Shown in pieces: positions 1 to 8,020 of a DNA stretch of 47,810 nucleotides. Under the pieces are notes generated by a model. It did not search any database, had not been told where the DNA came from, and saw only the letters and a program-made list of their open reading frames with translations. The translations under genes were made by a program, and so were the position numbers. Location: positions 1 through 47,810 of the forward strand of contig NZ_JABWCS010000183.1 in the NCBI RefSeq assembly GCF_013359945.1, in the 5' to 3' direction. How positions within the stretch are numbered: position 1 is the stretch's first letter; the number at the start of each line of letters is the position of its first letter. The stretch comes from Paenibacillus agri. GTDB lineage: Bacteria; Bacillota; Bacilli; Paenibacillales; Paenibacillaceae.

Positions 1-242
1 CGGGAGCCGCCGGAGTGGCAGGTCCGGCAGGAGCGACAGGTTCGACGGGAGCCGCCGGAGTGGCAGGTCCGGCAGGAGCGACAGGCTCGACGGGAGCCGC
101 CGGAGTGGCAGGTCCGGCAGGAGCGACAGGCTCGACGGGAGTAGCCGGGGTGGCAGGTCCGGCAGGAGCGACAGGCTCGACGGGAGTAGCCGGGGTGGCA
201 GGCCCAGTGGGAGCAACAGGTGTAACGGGTGCAACAGGATCA
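1..242 (+). repeat. 45-bp tandem repeat encoding collagen triplets
   Basis: Complete 45-bp units start at 18, 63, 108 and 153, preceded by the tail of another unit and followed by a degraded one. The first copies are almost base-identical; the third and fourth share a change giving GVAGVA in place of GAAGVA. Near-identical long units in a structural gene suggest recent expansion and copy-number variation. Confidence 0.9.
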
Positions 243-668
243 ACAGTATTAGGTTTTGCCGATTTTTTTGCCTTGATGCCTCCTGATAATGCAGCGACGG
301 TTGCTCCAGGTACAGATGTAAGTTTTCCGCAAGATGGGCCTACAAGTGGTACTTCTATTCTCCGAACGGGTCCCAGTTCATTTAACTTGGCCGTTATTGG
401 CACTTATCAGGTGCTGTTCCAAGTGAGTGTATCGGAAGCAGGGCAACTGATCTTAACGCTGAACGGTGCTGACTTGGCTTATACGGTGGTCGGGCGCGCC
501 ACAGGCACTTCCCAGATCGTTGAAATGGCTCTTGTAACCACAACACTTGTCAATTCAATACTCACTGTACGAAATCCAGCTGGAAACTCAACAGCGCTAA
601 CGATCACTCCTCTTGCTGGGGGTACAAGGCCAGTCTCTGCACACCTTGTTATTACTCAACTTGCGTAG
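1..668 (+). CDS. Collagen-like repeat protein, BclA-type, 3' part only
   Basis: The reading frame is already open at the left edge, so the N-terminus lies outside the window. The visible part begins with Gly-X-Y triplets arranged as a 15-residue repeat ([15 protein letters not shown] and variants, about four and a half copies), then a degenerate copy. About 140 residues of non-repetitive, hydrophobic, beta-rich sequence follow, starting near [13 protein letters not shown] and ending LVITQLA. Bacterial collagen-like proteins of the BclA type have this plan: a triple-helical stalk with a trimerising jelly-roll head, forming hair-like filaments on the exosporium or spore surface. The Thr-rich Y positions (GAT, GST) are typical O-glycosylation targets in BclA; that they are glycosylated here is inference. 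A GT2 gene converges on it from the right. No clear terminator is seen after the TAG stop. Confidence 0.85.
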   Translation, partial: GAAGVAGPAGATGSTGAAGVAGPAGATGSTGAAGVAGPAGATGSTGVAGVAGPAGATGSTGVAGVAGPVGATGVTGATGSTVLGFADFFALMPPDNAATVAPGTDVSFPQDGPTSGTSILRTGPSSFNLAVIGTYQVLFQVSVSEAGQLILTLNGADLAYTVVGRATGTSQIVEMALVTTTLVNSILTVRNPAGNSTALTITPLAGGTRPVSAHLVITQLA

Positions 669-964
669 AGTGATGGAAAATGCCAATTAAGCACTATTCA
701 TTCACCATGTACCTCGGGAAACTTGTCATATCAGACATGAGGAACTGCTATGGAAGAGAAGGATACTTCTGATCAGCAATCTTCACTCTGGGGGATAACC
801 CTGATGATAAGAGTAGTCAATACCTTCTATCTTGCACCCGGATAAACAGGCAGCAAGTATGTTCGTCCGGGTGCAGAAAAAGGCCTGGAACCACATGGTT
901 CCAGGCCTCAAGGTGAGGGCAATAAACTTTTTTATTTTACATAAGGCATCCATACAATAGGAGA
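669..964. other. Intergenic region between convergent genes
   Basis: About 300 bases without a convincing gene. It holds an inverted repeat (TGCACCCGGA at 834-843, TCCGGGTGCA at 866-875) and, next to it, the strong terminator hairpin that serves the minus-strand glycosyltransferase. An open frame on the minus strand here has no ribosome binding site and overlaps the glycosyltransferase, so I do not call it. Confidence 0.5.
876..908 (-). terminator. Rho-independent terminator of the glycosyltransferase gene
   Basis: A perfect 13-bp stem, AGGCCTGGAACCA and its complement, with a two-base centre at 881-908. On the minus strand it is followed by five T residues. It lies about 60 bases beyond the glycosyltransferase stop. 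Confidence 0.8.
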
Positions 965-1897
965 TTAGTCTATCATGTACTCCCTGTACTTGTTCTTGCG
1001 GGGATTTAATACGAAGAGGATGCCCTGGATATAACCGGAAACAGCACTCGTGTTGCGTTTTAGCGTTGATTTCCCTGTTAAATAGGTAAGTGTCCAGAGC
1101 AGGGCAGCATAACCGGTTAGCGGAGCTTGGCGCAGGTTCAGCAGATAATAATGATTGACCGCGGTCGCTCTGGCAACGCGTCCTGCTTTGTCGCGGGAGC
1201 TGGGGGATTCGTGATGCATAATTTTCATCTGGGGGTTGATGACTAGTTTGCCGTAGCGGCTGGCCAAATGACACATATAGATATCATCAGCTACTGCATA
1301 GCTGGTCATCCAGGGGTAGGGCTTCATATCCTTTAGGGCAGATCGTCGGAAGGACATATTGCAGCCATGAAAAAAATCGGTCTCAAACGTCTCCTTCGTT
1401 TCTCCCCATAGAAGCAGGGAGCCAGCGAGCGTGCTCGCGGATAGCTTGCCCGGTGAGCCTGACATTTGGCAGGTCAGTCGGCCGAGCAGCTTGCCCGAAG
1501 GACTGCTGGACAGCCCCTTGGCGATACCGCCAACGCCGACGATGCCAGGATCAGTTGCATAGGTATCCAGCATACGGCGGATATACAGGGGATCGTCCAG
1601 TTCGGCATCATCATCGAACGTTAAGAGGATGTCGCCGTCGGCGAGACTCACCGCTTCATAGCGTGAGAGCCAGACGCCTGGTTTGGTCTTCCGATAATAT
1701 CGCAGCTTCGTCTGCGGCAGCCCAGCAAGTATGTTGCGGAACTGCTCCAGGGTCTCCTCCGGTATGTCCCCGTCATCCATAATGAGCAGCTCTATAGAGA
1801 TGTCCTCTAGCTGAACTTGTCCAGCAATAGATTCAAGACATCGCGTGAGGTCACTTATCCGGTTGCGCGTTGGAATCACGATAGATAAATCATGCAT
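965..1897 (-). CDS. Glycosyltransferase family 2 (GT-A fold), about 310 residues
   Basis: The protein begins MHDLSIVIPTRNR, the standard GT2 nucleotide-sugar-binding strand. It contains an LTFDDDAELDD stretch near residue 95 (the DXD-type metal site) and FFHGCNMSFRRSALKDM followed by YAVADDIYMC, which fit the acceptor and catalytic-base region. I chose the ATG at 1897 because AAGGAGA lies about seven bases before it; the in-frame ATG 42 bases further upstream has no such site. There is a short hydrophobic stretch near the C-terminus. It converges on the collagen-like gene. In Bacillus exosporium loci, glycosyltransferases often sit next to the collagen-like gene they decorate, so a role in stalk glycosylation is a reasonable inference. 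The sugar donor is unknown. Confidence 0.85.
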   Translation of the reverse strand: MHDLSIVIPTRNRISDLTRCLESIAGQVQLEDISIELLIMDDGDIPEETLEQFRNILAGLPQTKLRYYRKTKPGVWLSRYEAVSLADGDILLTFDDDAELDDPLYIRRMLDTYATDPGIVGVGGIAKGLSSSPSGKLLGRLTCQMSGSPGKLSASTLAGSLLLWGETKETFETDFFHGCNMSFRRSALKDMKPYPWMTSYAVADDIYMCHLASRYGKLVINPQMKIMHHESPSSRDKAGRVARATAVNHYYLLNLRQAPLTGYAALLWTLTYLTGKSTLKRNTSAVSGYIQGILFVLNPRKNKYREYMID

Positions 1898-2096
1898 GCC
1901 GCTGTCTCCTTCCAGGGGGGAGCGCTCCCCGCTATTCATCCGAAATTTCCGTTATCCCCATTCTACTCCCCGCCGAAGAAGAGCGTATATACCACTTTCG
2001 TTTACTTTTTTCAGAAAAGTCCAAACATTTTCCGCAACTTATTCATGTTAAAATCTTAAGTTCAATCTACACAGCCATTGTCAACGGTTTATAAGT

Positions 2097-2125
2097 TTGT
2101 AATTTCAAGTCTTTAACTATATAAT
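2097..2125 (+). promoter_or_regulatory. Probable sigma-A promoter of the FrnE-like gene
   Basis: TTGTAA at 2097-2102, a 17-base spacer and a perfect TATAAT at 2120-2125. The expected transcript start near 2132 is just before the 9-bp repeat tract. Confidence 0.6.
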
Positions 2126-2142
2126 AGTAAGTGACTTAATGG

Positions 2143-2187
2143 GTGAAAGATGTGAAAGATGTGAAAGATGTGAAAGATGTGAAGGAT
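2143..2187 (+). repeat. Five tandem 9-bp units (GTGAAAGAT) in the 5' leader
   Basis: Units start at 2143, 2152, 2161, 2170 and 2179; the last has one A to G change. The tract lies between the predicted transcript start and the ribosome binding site of the next gene. Each junction creates ATGTGA, a start codon directly followed by a stop. Confidence 0.9.
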
Positions 2188-2206
2188 CATTTGGGAGGTT
2201 ATAACG

Positions 2207-2935
2207 ATGAGAATAGATATTTGGTCTGATTATGCATGTCCGTTTTGTTATATAGGAAAAAGAAGACTTGAGCACGCACTGAGTCAGTTTGCAGGCCGTG
2301 ATAAAGTTGAGGTGATCTACCGCAGCTTCCAGCTGGATCCCCATGCTAAATCTGACGGCGATGTGACCATCCACGAAATGCTGGCTAAGAAATACGGCAT
2401 GACTTTGGATAAAGCCAAGGCTATGAATGCACAGCTGACGGAACAGGCCCAAGGTGTAGGGTTGGATTTCCGTTTTGATACTATGGTGCATACGAACACA
2501 TTCGACGGTCATCGTTTGAGTCACTATGCAGCCAAGCACGGAAAAGCTGCCGAGATGACCGAACGCCTGCTGCGCGCCTACTTCACGGATTCTCTGAATC
2601 TGGGTGATCGGGGTGTGCTTGTTAAGCTAGCTGGCGAAGTGGGACTGGATGAGGCGGACGCTGCGGCGATGCTGGCATCTGATGCGTACAGCGCCGAAGT
2701 TCATGCGGATATCGAGGAGGGTGCCCGCTTGAATATTACTGGTGTGCCGTTCTTTGTCTTCAACAATAAGTATGCTGTATCGGGCGCACAGCCTGGACCG
2801 GTCTTCTCAGAGGTGCTGGACACTGTGTGGGCAGAAGAGCAGGAAGCTCCGGCGCTACAGGTTGTGGGCCAACACAAAGGCCAAGGTCAAACAGCTGGCG
2901 ATGACGGTTGTGTAGACGGCTCCTGCAGTCTGTAA
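2207..2935 (+). CDS. DsbA-family oxidoreductase, FrnE-like, 242 residues
   Basis: The N-terminus MRIDIWSDYACPFCYIGKR carries the thioredoxin-fold active-site motif CPFC at residues 12-15, with no signal peptide, so the protein is cytosolic. The cis-Pro region is seen in NITGVPFFVFNNKYAVSGAQ (about residues 178-197). This plan, a thioredoxin fold interrupted by a helical domain with a C-terminal GAQ motif, is that of the FrnE/DsbA-like family, linked to thiol-disulphide exchange and oxidative stress. The tail contains a second Cys pair (GCVDGSCSL), which could act as a resolving pair or metal site; that is inference. Start supported by GGGAGG about nine bases upstream. The gene stands alone between its own promoter and terminator. 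Confidence 0.88.
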   Translation: MRIDIWSDYACPFCYIGKRRLEHALSQFAGRDKVEVIYRSFQLDPHAKSDGDVTIHEMLAKKYGMTLDKAKAMNAQLTEQAQGVGLDFRFDTMVHTNTFDGHRLSHYAAKHGKAAEMTERLLRAYFTDSLNLGDRGVLVKLAGEVGLDEADAAAMLASDAYSAEVHADIEEGARLNITGVPFFVFNNKYAVSGAQPGPVFSEVLDTVWAEEQEAPALQVVGQHKGQGQTAGDDGCVDGSCSL

Positions 2936-2953
2936 TCTGGTGTTCGGAACATA

Positions 2954-2997
2954 AAAAAGGCGAAAGAGAAGGAAATCCCTCGCTCTTTCGCCTTTTT
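2954..2997. terminator. Bidirectional terminator between frnE-like gene and ohyA
   Basis: The 15-bp stem AAAAAGGCGAAAGAG / CTCTTTCGCCTTTTT encloses a 14-base loop. A-run and T-run flank it, so it can stop transcription from both converging genes. Confidence 0.9.
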
Positions 2998-3021
2998 GGC
3001 ATATGAATAAAATCTAGGCCA

Positions 3022-4602
3022 TTATCTGAAAGAAGTAATAAAGCTTGAGAACAGGCTTCGCACATCGTACTGATACTGGGTGATCGGTTCAATTGGGCGG
3101 TTGATGCCCAGCAGCGTGTATACGGCGATTCTGGCGGCTCTCACAGAGTATTCTTCAGTGAAAACAACATCGTCTGCAATTTCGCAATACTGTCCAATAA
3201 AGGCCAGGTTCGTGGAGCCTTCAGGTACCACCTGCGGTCTGTCGCTGTGCAGTCTCGGCATAAATTGGGACGTGATATAAGGCATCATGCACGGGATACA
3301 GTTGGCGGTGGCCATAATTTCTTCCCGGTGTGCTTCAAAATGAAGATGACCGATCAATTCCTCCATGATCTCTTCCCCGGTACAATCGCACATTCTCTTC
3401 TTCACGAAGTCGCCGACTTTGTCAGGGAACAAGCCATAACCCCAGAATACCCGGACATGCTCCGGCTGGTTGCGGAAGTGGGGCTGGAAGGCCAGCACAA
3501 CCGACATGAGCCAACTGGATTCCTTAAAGGTGACCAGGGCGCCGGTACCGGCACGGTTACGTGTGAATTTCTCCATAAGATCGAAGAACTTGCTGTCCTT
3601 GAAGGTGACCGTGAAGGATTCCCATTTCGAGCCGTCCACATGATCTGCAAAAGAGGAAGGGTTACCGAGACCAGGCTTCTTGGCCGCGATATTCTCCCAC
3701 AGCTTCCAGGAGCTGCCCTTGCCGTTCAGACTTGGCGCTTCAGTCATAGAGCCGAGGCTGGAGCCTTCGGTCATGGAGCCGTTGGTGATGATGACGAGAT
3801 CGCCTTCTTTTACATCGATCACATCCGCTACACCTTGGCGCAGCACATTCATCCGGGTTACAGTAATGCCGTCGCCGTCCTTGAACTCCAGGTCAGTTAC
3901 GGTACATTTCAGGGTAAAATCTACACCGAAGCCTTCGAGATATTTATGCATTGGCAAAATAATAGAGTCGTATTGGTTATACGGCGTACGGGTTACGCCC
4001 TCCAGGGTCTGAATTCTCGGGAACTCGTGGATGAAGCGTACCATGTATCGCTTGAATTCAACCGCACTGTGCCACGGCTGAAAGGCGAAGGTGGTTGCCC
4101 ACATGAACCAGAAATTCGTTGTGAAAAAATGAGGGCCGAACAGGTCGTTGATCCGCGCTTTGCCCAGCTTCTCCTCTGGTGTGATGATTAGCTTGCCTAG
4201 TGTCAAGCGGTCAGCCATGTCGAAGCCCATCGATAGAACATCTTCTACCTCGCCTCGGCTATTGACCAGTCTGGCGTTGGAATGAGTCGGGTTGGCCATG
4301 TCGAAGGCCAGGATCTCATCCCGCACTGACAGGCCAGGCCGGTCGATGGATGGGATCGATGTCAGCAGTTCCCACGTATTCTCATAAGTTTCATCGTTGA
4401 GCATCCGCCCACCGCGGATTACATAGCCATTCTCTTCGTCGCCAGCCCCGTCGTTGCTACCACCCAGAATTTTCATTTCTTCAATGATATGAATGTTCTG
4501 TCCGGGAAAGTCACAGTCTCTGACCAGGTAAGATGCGCCGGCCAGGGACGCAATACCTCCACCTACAAAATAGACCTGTTTATCACGGTATTCTTCTCTC
4601 AC
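3022..4602 (-). CDS. ohyA: Oleate hydratase (MCRA / myosin-cross-reactive antigen family), about 526 residues
   Basis: FAD-dependent enzymes of this family add water to the cis-9 double bond of oleic and related free fatty acids, giving 10-hydroxy fatty acids; they act at the membrane and protect against toxic unsaturated fatty acids. Visible marks are the dinucleotide-binding loop VGGGIASLAG near residue 13, then LGGSNDGAG and GYVIRGGRMLNDETYENTW in the 45-80 region that shape the active site, and the C-terminal FIGQYCEIADDVVFTEEYSV stretch. A longer frame can start with TTG at 4617, but a GGAGG lies inside that extension, eight bases before the GTG at 4602, so I place the start there. Length is at the short end for the family. 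A TetR regulator gene lies directly upstream on the same strand and may control it. Confidence 0.92.
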   Translation of the reverse strand: MREEYRDKQVYFVGGGIASLAGASYLVRDCDFPGQNIHIIEEMKILGGSNDGAGDEENGYVIRGGRMLNDETYENTWELLTSIPSIDRPGLSVRDEILAFDMANPTHSNARLVNSRGEVEDVLSMGFDMADRLTLGKLIITPEEKLGKARINDLFGPHFFTTNFWFMWATTFAFQPWHSAVEFKRYMVRFIHEFPRIQTLEGVTRTPYNQYDSIILPMHKYLEGFGVDFTLKCTVTDLEFKDGDGITVTRMNVLRQGVADVIDVKEGDLVIITNGSMTEGSSLGSMTEAPSLNGKGSSWKLWENIAAKKPGLGNPSSFADHVDGSKWESFTVTFKDSKFFDLMEKFTRNRAGTGALVTFKESSWLMSVVLAFQPHFRNQPEHVRVFWGYGLFPDKVGDFVKKRMCDCTGEEIMEELIGHLHFEAHREEIMATANCIPCMMPYITSQFMPRLHSDRPQVVPEGSTNLAFIGQYCEIADDVVFTEEYSVRAARIAVYTLLGINRPIEPITQYQYDVRSLFSSFITSFR

Positions 4603-4716
4603 AACTATCGCCTCCAAAGGGTTGCTGTAATCACACCCCTAATGTAATACAAGGCGGGAAGCGTGAGTATAATCAAAACCTTGGAAGTGTCGGGATTTTG
4701 GTCACTTGAGGGAAAG

Positions 4717-4733
4717 TGTCTAGTTTTTAGACA
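4717..4733. promoter_or_regulatory. Candidate operator palindrome upstream of ohyA
   Basis: TGTCTA and TAGACA are separated by five bases, giving a 17-bp dyad in the gap between the tetR-type gene and ohyA, about 115 bases before the ohyA start. Size and place suit a TetR-family operator; assignment to the neighbouring regulator is inference. Confidence 0.35.
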
Positions 4734-4800
4734 GGATTCAAAGAACTTCGCGAGGCATTCTTAAGAACGACTGCTTCGTAAAATCAAATTTGAATCAGAT

Positions 4801-5379
4801 CTATAGGGATGGAGCCGACTTGTTCCCATACGTGTGCAGGGCTTTAACAAAGTTTCCCTCAAGCAGTTCGCTTAGCTTTTCTATAATCTGCTTGGGTGGC
4901 TCCTTCATGCCGTTCCTTATCCATTGGATGACTAATCCGGTAAAAGCCAGTGTGTAAAAGTTAGCGATGAATTCTTTATCGGTACTACTCACTTCCAGTC
5001 CTTCGGACAGCTCACGAATCACCCCCATGATCATGTCATGGGTCACTGAATAAAGATAGGCATCGAGATGATTCCGGCCCAAGGAATCCAGGGTGTTGCA
5101 GCAGAAGGCCTTGTTGCTCTCAATATAGCAGAATATTCTATAGAAACAGTCCGTCCACGTATTAAAGCTTCGATACTGGGCGATGCTTTCCAGCGCCTCT
5201 GTAGTATAGATCCAGCCTAGCAACTCAAAAATATCCTGAAAATGATAGTAGAAGGTCTGTCTGTTCAGTCCACAGTCATCTACAAGATGCTTGACGGTTA
5301 TTTTGTTCAGCGGAGTATGCTCCATCAGACCTTTCAGTGAGTGGGCCAGCGCATTTTTGGTAATTATGGCATTAGACAA
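4801..5379 (-). CDS. TetR/AcrR-family transcriptional regulator, about 192 residues
   Basis: The N-terminal 50 residues form a TetR helix-turn-helix: KNALAHSLKGLMEH, then ITVKHLVDDCGLNRQTFYYHF with the characteristic TFYYHF recognition end. The C-terminal part is helical and resembles the regulators related to DhaS (TetR_C_8 type) rather than TetR itself. The start is taken as TTG at 5379 because a near-perfect GGAGGTGAT lies just before it; the ATG 27 bases upstream would place that site inside the gene. It precedes ohyA in the same direction with about 200 bases between, so it may respond to fatty acids or membrane stress and regulate ohyA. The ligand is not predictable from sequence. Confidence 0.85.
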   Translation of the reverse strand: MSNAIITKNALAHSLKGLMEHTPLNKITVKHLVDDCGLNRQTFYYHFQDIFELLGWIYTTEALESIAQYRSFNTWTDCFYRIFCYIESNKAFCCNTLDSLGRNHLDAYLYSVTHDMIMGVIRELSEGLEVSSTDKEFIANFYTLAFTGLVIQWIRNGMKEPPKQIIEKLSELLEGNFVKALHTYGNKSAPSL

Positions 5380-5415
5380 AGATATCACCTCCACATGTAG
5401 TTGCAACGTGTGAAA

Positions 5416-5811
5416 CTAGGAATTTCTCCACCACTTGGCCAGCCGCACGATGCCTTCTACGATCAACCCGAAGACGAAGCCTCCGAGTGATAATACAGAG
5501 AAAGCGAAAAACCCCGTAAGATCCTGCCAGCCGGACATTTCTCTGGAGCTGTAAGTGAACATCACAAGAAAGCCTGCGGCAATCCCGACATTTGCCATCA
5601 TCCAGACCAACCGGGCACCAAGCCATCCGAAGGTATGCAGAACAGCGGATATCGTAAGGGCAAACAGGGCGAACCGCAGCAGAAGTACAGCTTCAAAAGG
5701 CCGTCCGAGCAAGACGAAGCGATTCAGGCAGAGCAGCAGCCACAGCAGCAGACTGTAAATCCCCATCCACCGAAACCAGCGAGCTTCTTTGGCAGAAGGC
5801 AGAAATGACAT
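5416..5811 (-). CDS. Small four-helix integral membrane protein of unknown function
   Basis: The product of about 131 residues has four hydrophobic segments, around LYSLLLWLLLCLNRFVLL, AVLLLRFALFALTISAVL, MMANVGIAAGFLVMFTY and FFAFSVLSLGGFVFGLIVEG, joined by short basic loops. I do not recognise a family. The start at 5811 (MSFLPSAKEARW) is preferred over the ATG 15 bases upstream because GGAG lies nine bases before it. It sits immediately upstream of the TetR gene and ends about 36 bases before the regulator's start, so co-transcription with the regulator and possibly ohyA is likely. A membrane role linked to lipid state would fit the neighbours but is only inference. Confidence 0.65.
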   Translation of the reverse strand: MSFLPSAKEARWFRWMGIYSLLLWLLLCLNRFVLLGRPFEAVLLLRFALFALTISAVLHTFGWLGARLVWMMANVGIAAGFLVMFTYSSREMSGWQDLTGFFAFSVLSLGGFVFGLIVEGIVRLAKWWRNS

Positions 5812-5857
5812 CGTGACATTCTCCATTCTTGATTAGAGTTTGGCTGCAGAGTAGAAA

Positions 5858-6373
5858 CTATAAGTTTCCGAGTGATTCGGCACTTTGCAAGACATGCTTC
5901 AACAGCTCCGGAATATCCTCCATCTGTTCCTCAGTAATTTGCCGCTTGAACTGTAATTCAATGCAGTTATGATAGCTATCCTCTTCCTGACCATATATAA
6001 AAGACAAGGACTGCACTGGCTGCAGATCCGGCCCCCAAATGGTATTCAGTGCACTGGCTATAACCGGGCATTCCTTAGAGGCATCGCTAATTTGCATATA
6101 AAAGCGTAGCAGCAGATGACAGCCGGGATCGCTTCCCGGCGTCTCCAGAATTTCATCGCTAAGCTCTTTTACAGAGGAACGAAGTACAATCTCGGAGGTG
6201 ATATTCCGGTTCCCGATAAGCTGGAAGGAAAGCATAAATTCCCGGGACATGATCGCCAGATCCAGCAGATCTGACCGGTCTGTAACAATAAGGAGTCCAT
6301 CCAGGTTGTCGTAGTCGTAAATTTGGTTCTCGATAGCGATTTTAATATTATCAAAGACGGTAGGATGGAACAT
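5858..6373 (-). CDS. Unknown acidic cytosolic protein, 171 residues
   Basis: No family recognised. The protein starts MFHPTVFDNIKIAIEN, has no membrane segment or signal peptide, and looks like a mixed alpha/beta globular domain with many acidic residues near the C-terminus (EEQMEDIPELLKHVLQ). An AGAAGG site lies close upstream of the ATG. It heads the minus-strand row with the four-helix membrane protein and the TetR gene, about 46 bases before the former. Codon use is like its neighbours, so I think it is a real gene. Confidence 0.65.
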   Translation of the reverse strand: MFHPTVFDNIKIAIENQIYDYDNLDGLLIVTDRSDLLDLAIMSREFMLSFQLIGNRNITSEIVLRSSVKELSDEILETPGSDPGCHLLLRFYMQISDASKECPVIASALNTIWGPDLQPVQSLSFIYGQEEDSYHNCIELQFKRQITEEQMEDIPELLKHVLQSAESLGNL

Positions 6374-6674
6374 GAGGGCACCTTCTTACTTTTATTTTTA
6401 TTGTAACATGCCGCTAGACAGGGTTAAAAATGCATAAAACTTAGTTGACAAGTTGGAATTATATGAATATCATAAGTGTCGCAGGATGTAATTTATTTCC
6501 TTAAAATTGAATTAATTAAGAGATATTCTAGATTCAAAGATAGGTAGAGAAGATAGGTAAATCCAATGATACATATGGTACATAGAGTTAGTGTATCTAT
6601 ATAACCAATAAAAGCTATAAGAATAGTAATATTTAATGATGGTTTATATTTTCGGGGGCAGAGTGGGTGTGCAT
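6374..6674. other. AT-rich divergent intergenic region
   Basis: About 300 bases, clearly richer in A and T than the flanking genes. It carries the promoter of the amino-acid transporter operon (listed) and two copies of ATAGGTA spaced 13 bases apart near 6540-6560. The remaining leader of roughly 190 bases shows no riboswitch fold that I can recognise. Confidence 0.5.
6445..6473 (+). promoter_or_regulatory. Sigma-A promoter of the amino-acid ABC operon
   Basis: Perfect TTGACA at 6445-6450, 17-base spacer, TATCAT at 6468-6473. It is the only good promoter before the four-gene operon and implies a leader of about 195 bases. Confidence 0.6.
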
Positions 6675-7340
6675 ATGCAATTAAATTGGGAGTTTATGAT
6701 AGAGAGCTTGCCGCTGTATGGTGCCGCGATGTGGCTGACCTTCAAGCTAGCCTTCTGGGGGATTTTATTCTCATTGCTGATCGGCCTGGTGTTCAGTGTG
6801 ATTTTATATTACAAGGTCAAGGTCGTTAGTTCTGTGATCCTTGCTTATGTGGAGCTTTCCCGGAATACGCCGCTGCTGGTGCAACTGTTCTTCCTGTACT
6901 ATGGCTTGCCTAAGGTCGGTGTTCATCTGAGTGAGACGGCTTGTGCCATCATCGGTCTGACTTTTCTCGGAGGGAGTTATATGACAGAAGCATTCCGTAG
7001 TGGGATCGAAGCCGTGGGGAGAACTCAGATAGAATCCGGTCTAAGTATTGGGCTGTCCAAGGTTCAACTGGCGAGATATGTGATCCTGCCGCAGGCGTTT
7101 GCGATCAGTATTCCGTCACTGGGGGCTAATGTAATATTCCTGCTCAAAGAGACGTCCATTGTCGGAGCCATCGCTCTGATGGATCTGATGAATGTGGCAA
7201 AGGATCTCATCGGCATGTATTACAAGACGGCGGAGTCGCTGCTGCTGCTGGTGCTGGCCTATCTGGTGATGGTGCTGCCACTGTCGCTGGTGCTGAGCTG
7301 GGTGGAAAGGAAGGTACGATATGCAGAATTCGGGGATTAG
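6675..7340 (+). CDS. Polar amino-acid ABC transporter permease 1 (HisM/GlnP type)
   Basis: Integral membrane subunit of an ABC importer for polar amino acids. It has the N-terminal pattern MQLNWEFMIESLPLYG typical of these permeases, about five transmembrane segments, and the EAA loop that contacts the ATPase (EAFRSGIEAVGRTQIESGLSIGLS, roughly residues 114-137 from this start). I prefer ATG at 6675 because the longer in-frame N-terminus from 6636 is not family-like, though the ribosome binding site is poor for either. The gene ends inside the start of the second permease, a 20-base overlap that indicates translational coupling. First gene of the operon permease-permease-ATPase-binding protein. 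Confidence 0.88.
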   Translation: MQLNWEFMIESLPLYGAAMWLTFKLAFWGILFSLLIGLVFSVILYYKVKVVSSVILAYVELSRNTPLLVQLFFLYYGLPKVGVHLSETACAIIGLTFLGGSYMTEAFRSGIEAVGRTQIESGLSIGLSKVQLARYVILPQAFAISIPSLGANVIFLLKETSIVGAIALMDLMNVAKDLIGMYYKTAESLLLLVLAYLVMVLPLSLVLSWVERKVRYAEFGD

Positions 7341-7998
7341 GGTGTTGTTTGAAGGCTCCAATTTTGAGCGCCTATTGGGCGGTCTGCTGGTCACGATAGA
7401 AATTGCATTTATCTCCATTATTATCGGTGTAGTGCTTGGGACCATTATGGGTCTGCTGAGAACACTGAATTCCCGGCCGCTGAAGGCCATCTTACGATTA
7501 TATTTAGAGGCTTTCAGAATTATACCAATCCTGGTCTGGTTGTACGTGGTGCATTTCGGATTCTCTCCGCTGCTCGGCATTGATATAGACGGGGAAGTGA
7601 CAGCCATCCTTGTGTTCAGCCTTTGGGGTGCGGCAGAAATCGGCGACATTGTTCGGGGAGGACTGGAATCCCTGCCTCGTCATCAACTGGAATCGGGAAA
7701 GGCGCTTGGCCTCGGCACCCGGCAGTTATACCGCTATATTCTTATTCCGCAGGCCGTGCGGCGAATGCTGCCCGGGGCGATTAATCTGGCAACACGGATG
7801 GTTAAAACGACTTCCCTGGTCGTGCTGATCGGAGTGATCGAAGTGGTGAAGATCGGACAGCAGATTATAGAGCTCGGCGTGATCAAAGCGCCGACGGCAT
7901 CCTTTTGGGTATACGGATTCATCTTCATTCTTTATTTTCTTGTCTGTTATCCGTTATCCAGACTATCCAAGCGGGCAGAGCGCCGATGGCAAAATTAG
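7321..7998 (+). CDS. Polar amino-acid ABC transporter permease 2
   Basis: The second membrane subunit of 225 residues pairs with the first to form the heterodimeric channel. Visible features are five or so hydrophobic helices and a matching EAA loop (GGLESLPRHQLESGKALGLG, around residues 113-132), followed by RQLYRYILIPQAVRRMLPG, the common IPQA motif. The start overlaps the previous gene by 20 bases. The ATPase gene follows after 22 bases. The two-permease organisation resembles glnMP/pebB systems. Confidence 0.88.
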   Translation: MQNSGIRVLFEGSNFERLLGGLLVTIEIAFISIIIGVVLGTIMGLLRTLNSRPLKAILRLYLEAFRIIPILVWLYVVHFGFSPLLGIDIDGEVTAILVFSLWGAAEIGDIVRGGLESLPRHQLESGKALGLGTRQLYRYILIPQAVRRMLPGAINLATRMVKTTSLVVLIGVIEVVKIGQQIIELGVIKAPTASFWVYGFIFILYFLVCYPLSRLSKRAERRWQN

Positions 7999-8020
7999 AT
8001 CTTAGGAAGGACAGATAGCG

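Larger units (their letters stand above)
1898..2206. other. Divergent intergenic region with frnE-like promoter and repeat leader
   Basis: About 310 bases separate the minus-strand glycosyltransferase from the plus-strand oxidoreductase. The right half carries a sigma-A-like promoter and a 9-bp tandem repeat, listed separately. The left half is AT-rich and holds no gene I can support. Confidence 0.6.

Noticed and set aside
1..242. Tandem repeat considered as a CRISPR array
   Set aside because: Units are contiguous without spacers and encode collagen triplets in frame; the same holds for the Pro/Thr array at the right end.
783..1274. Minus-strand open frame next to the collagen-like gene
   Set aside because: Overlaps the glycosyltransferase in another frame, crosses its terminator and has no ribosome binding site.
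3247..4191. Plus-strand open frame of 314 codons antisense to ohyA
   Set aside because: No ribosome binding site or recognisable domain; it is a third-frame shadow of a well-supported gene.
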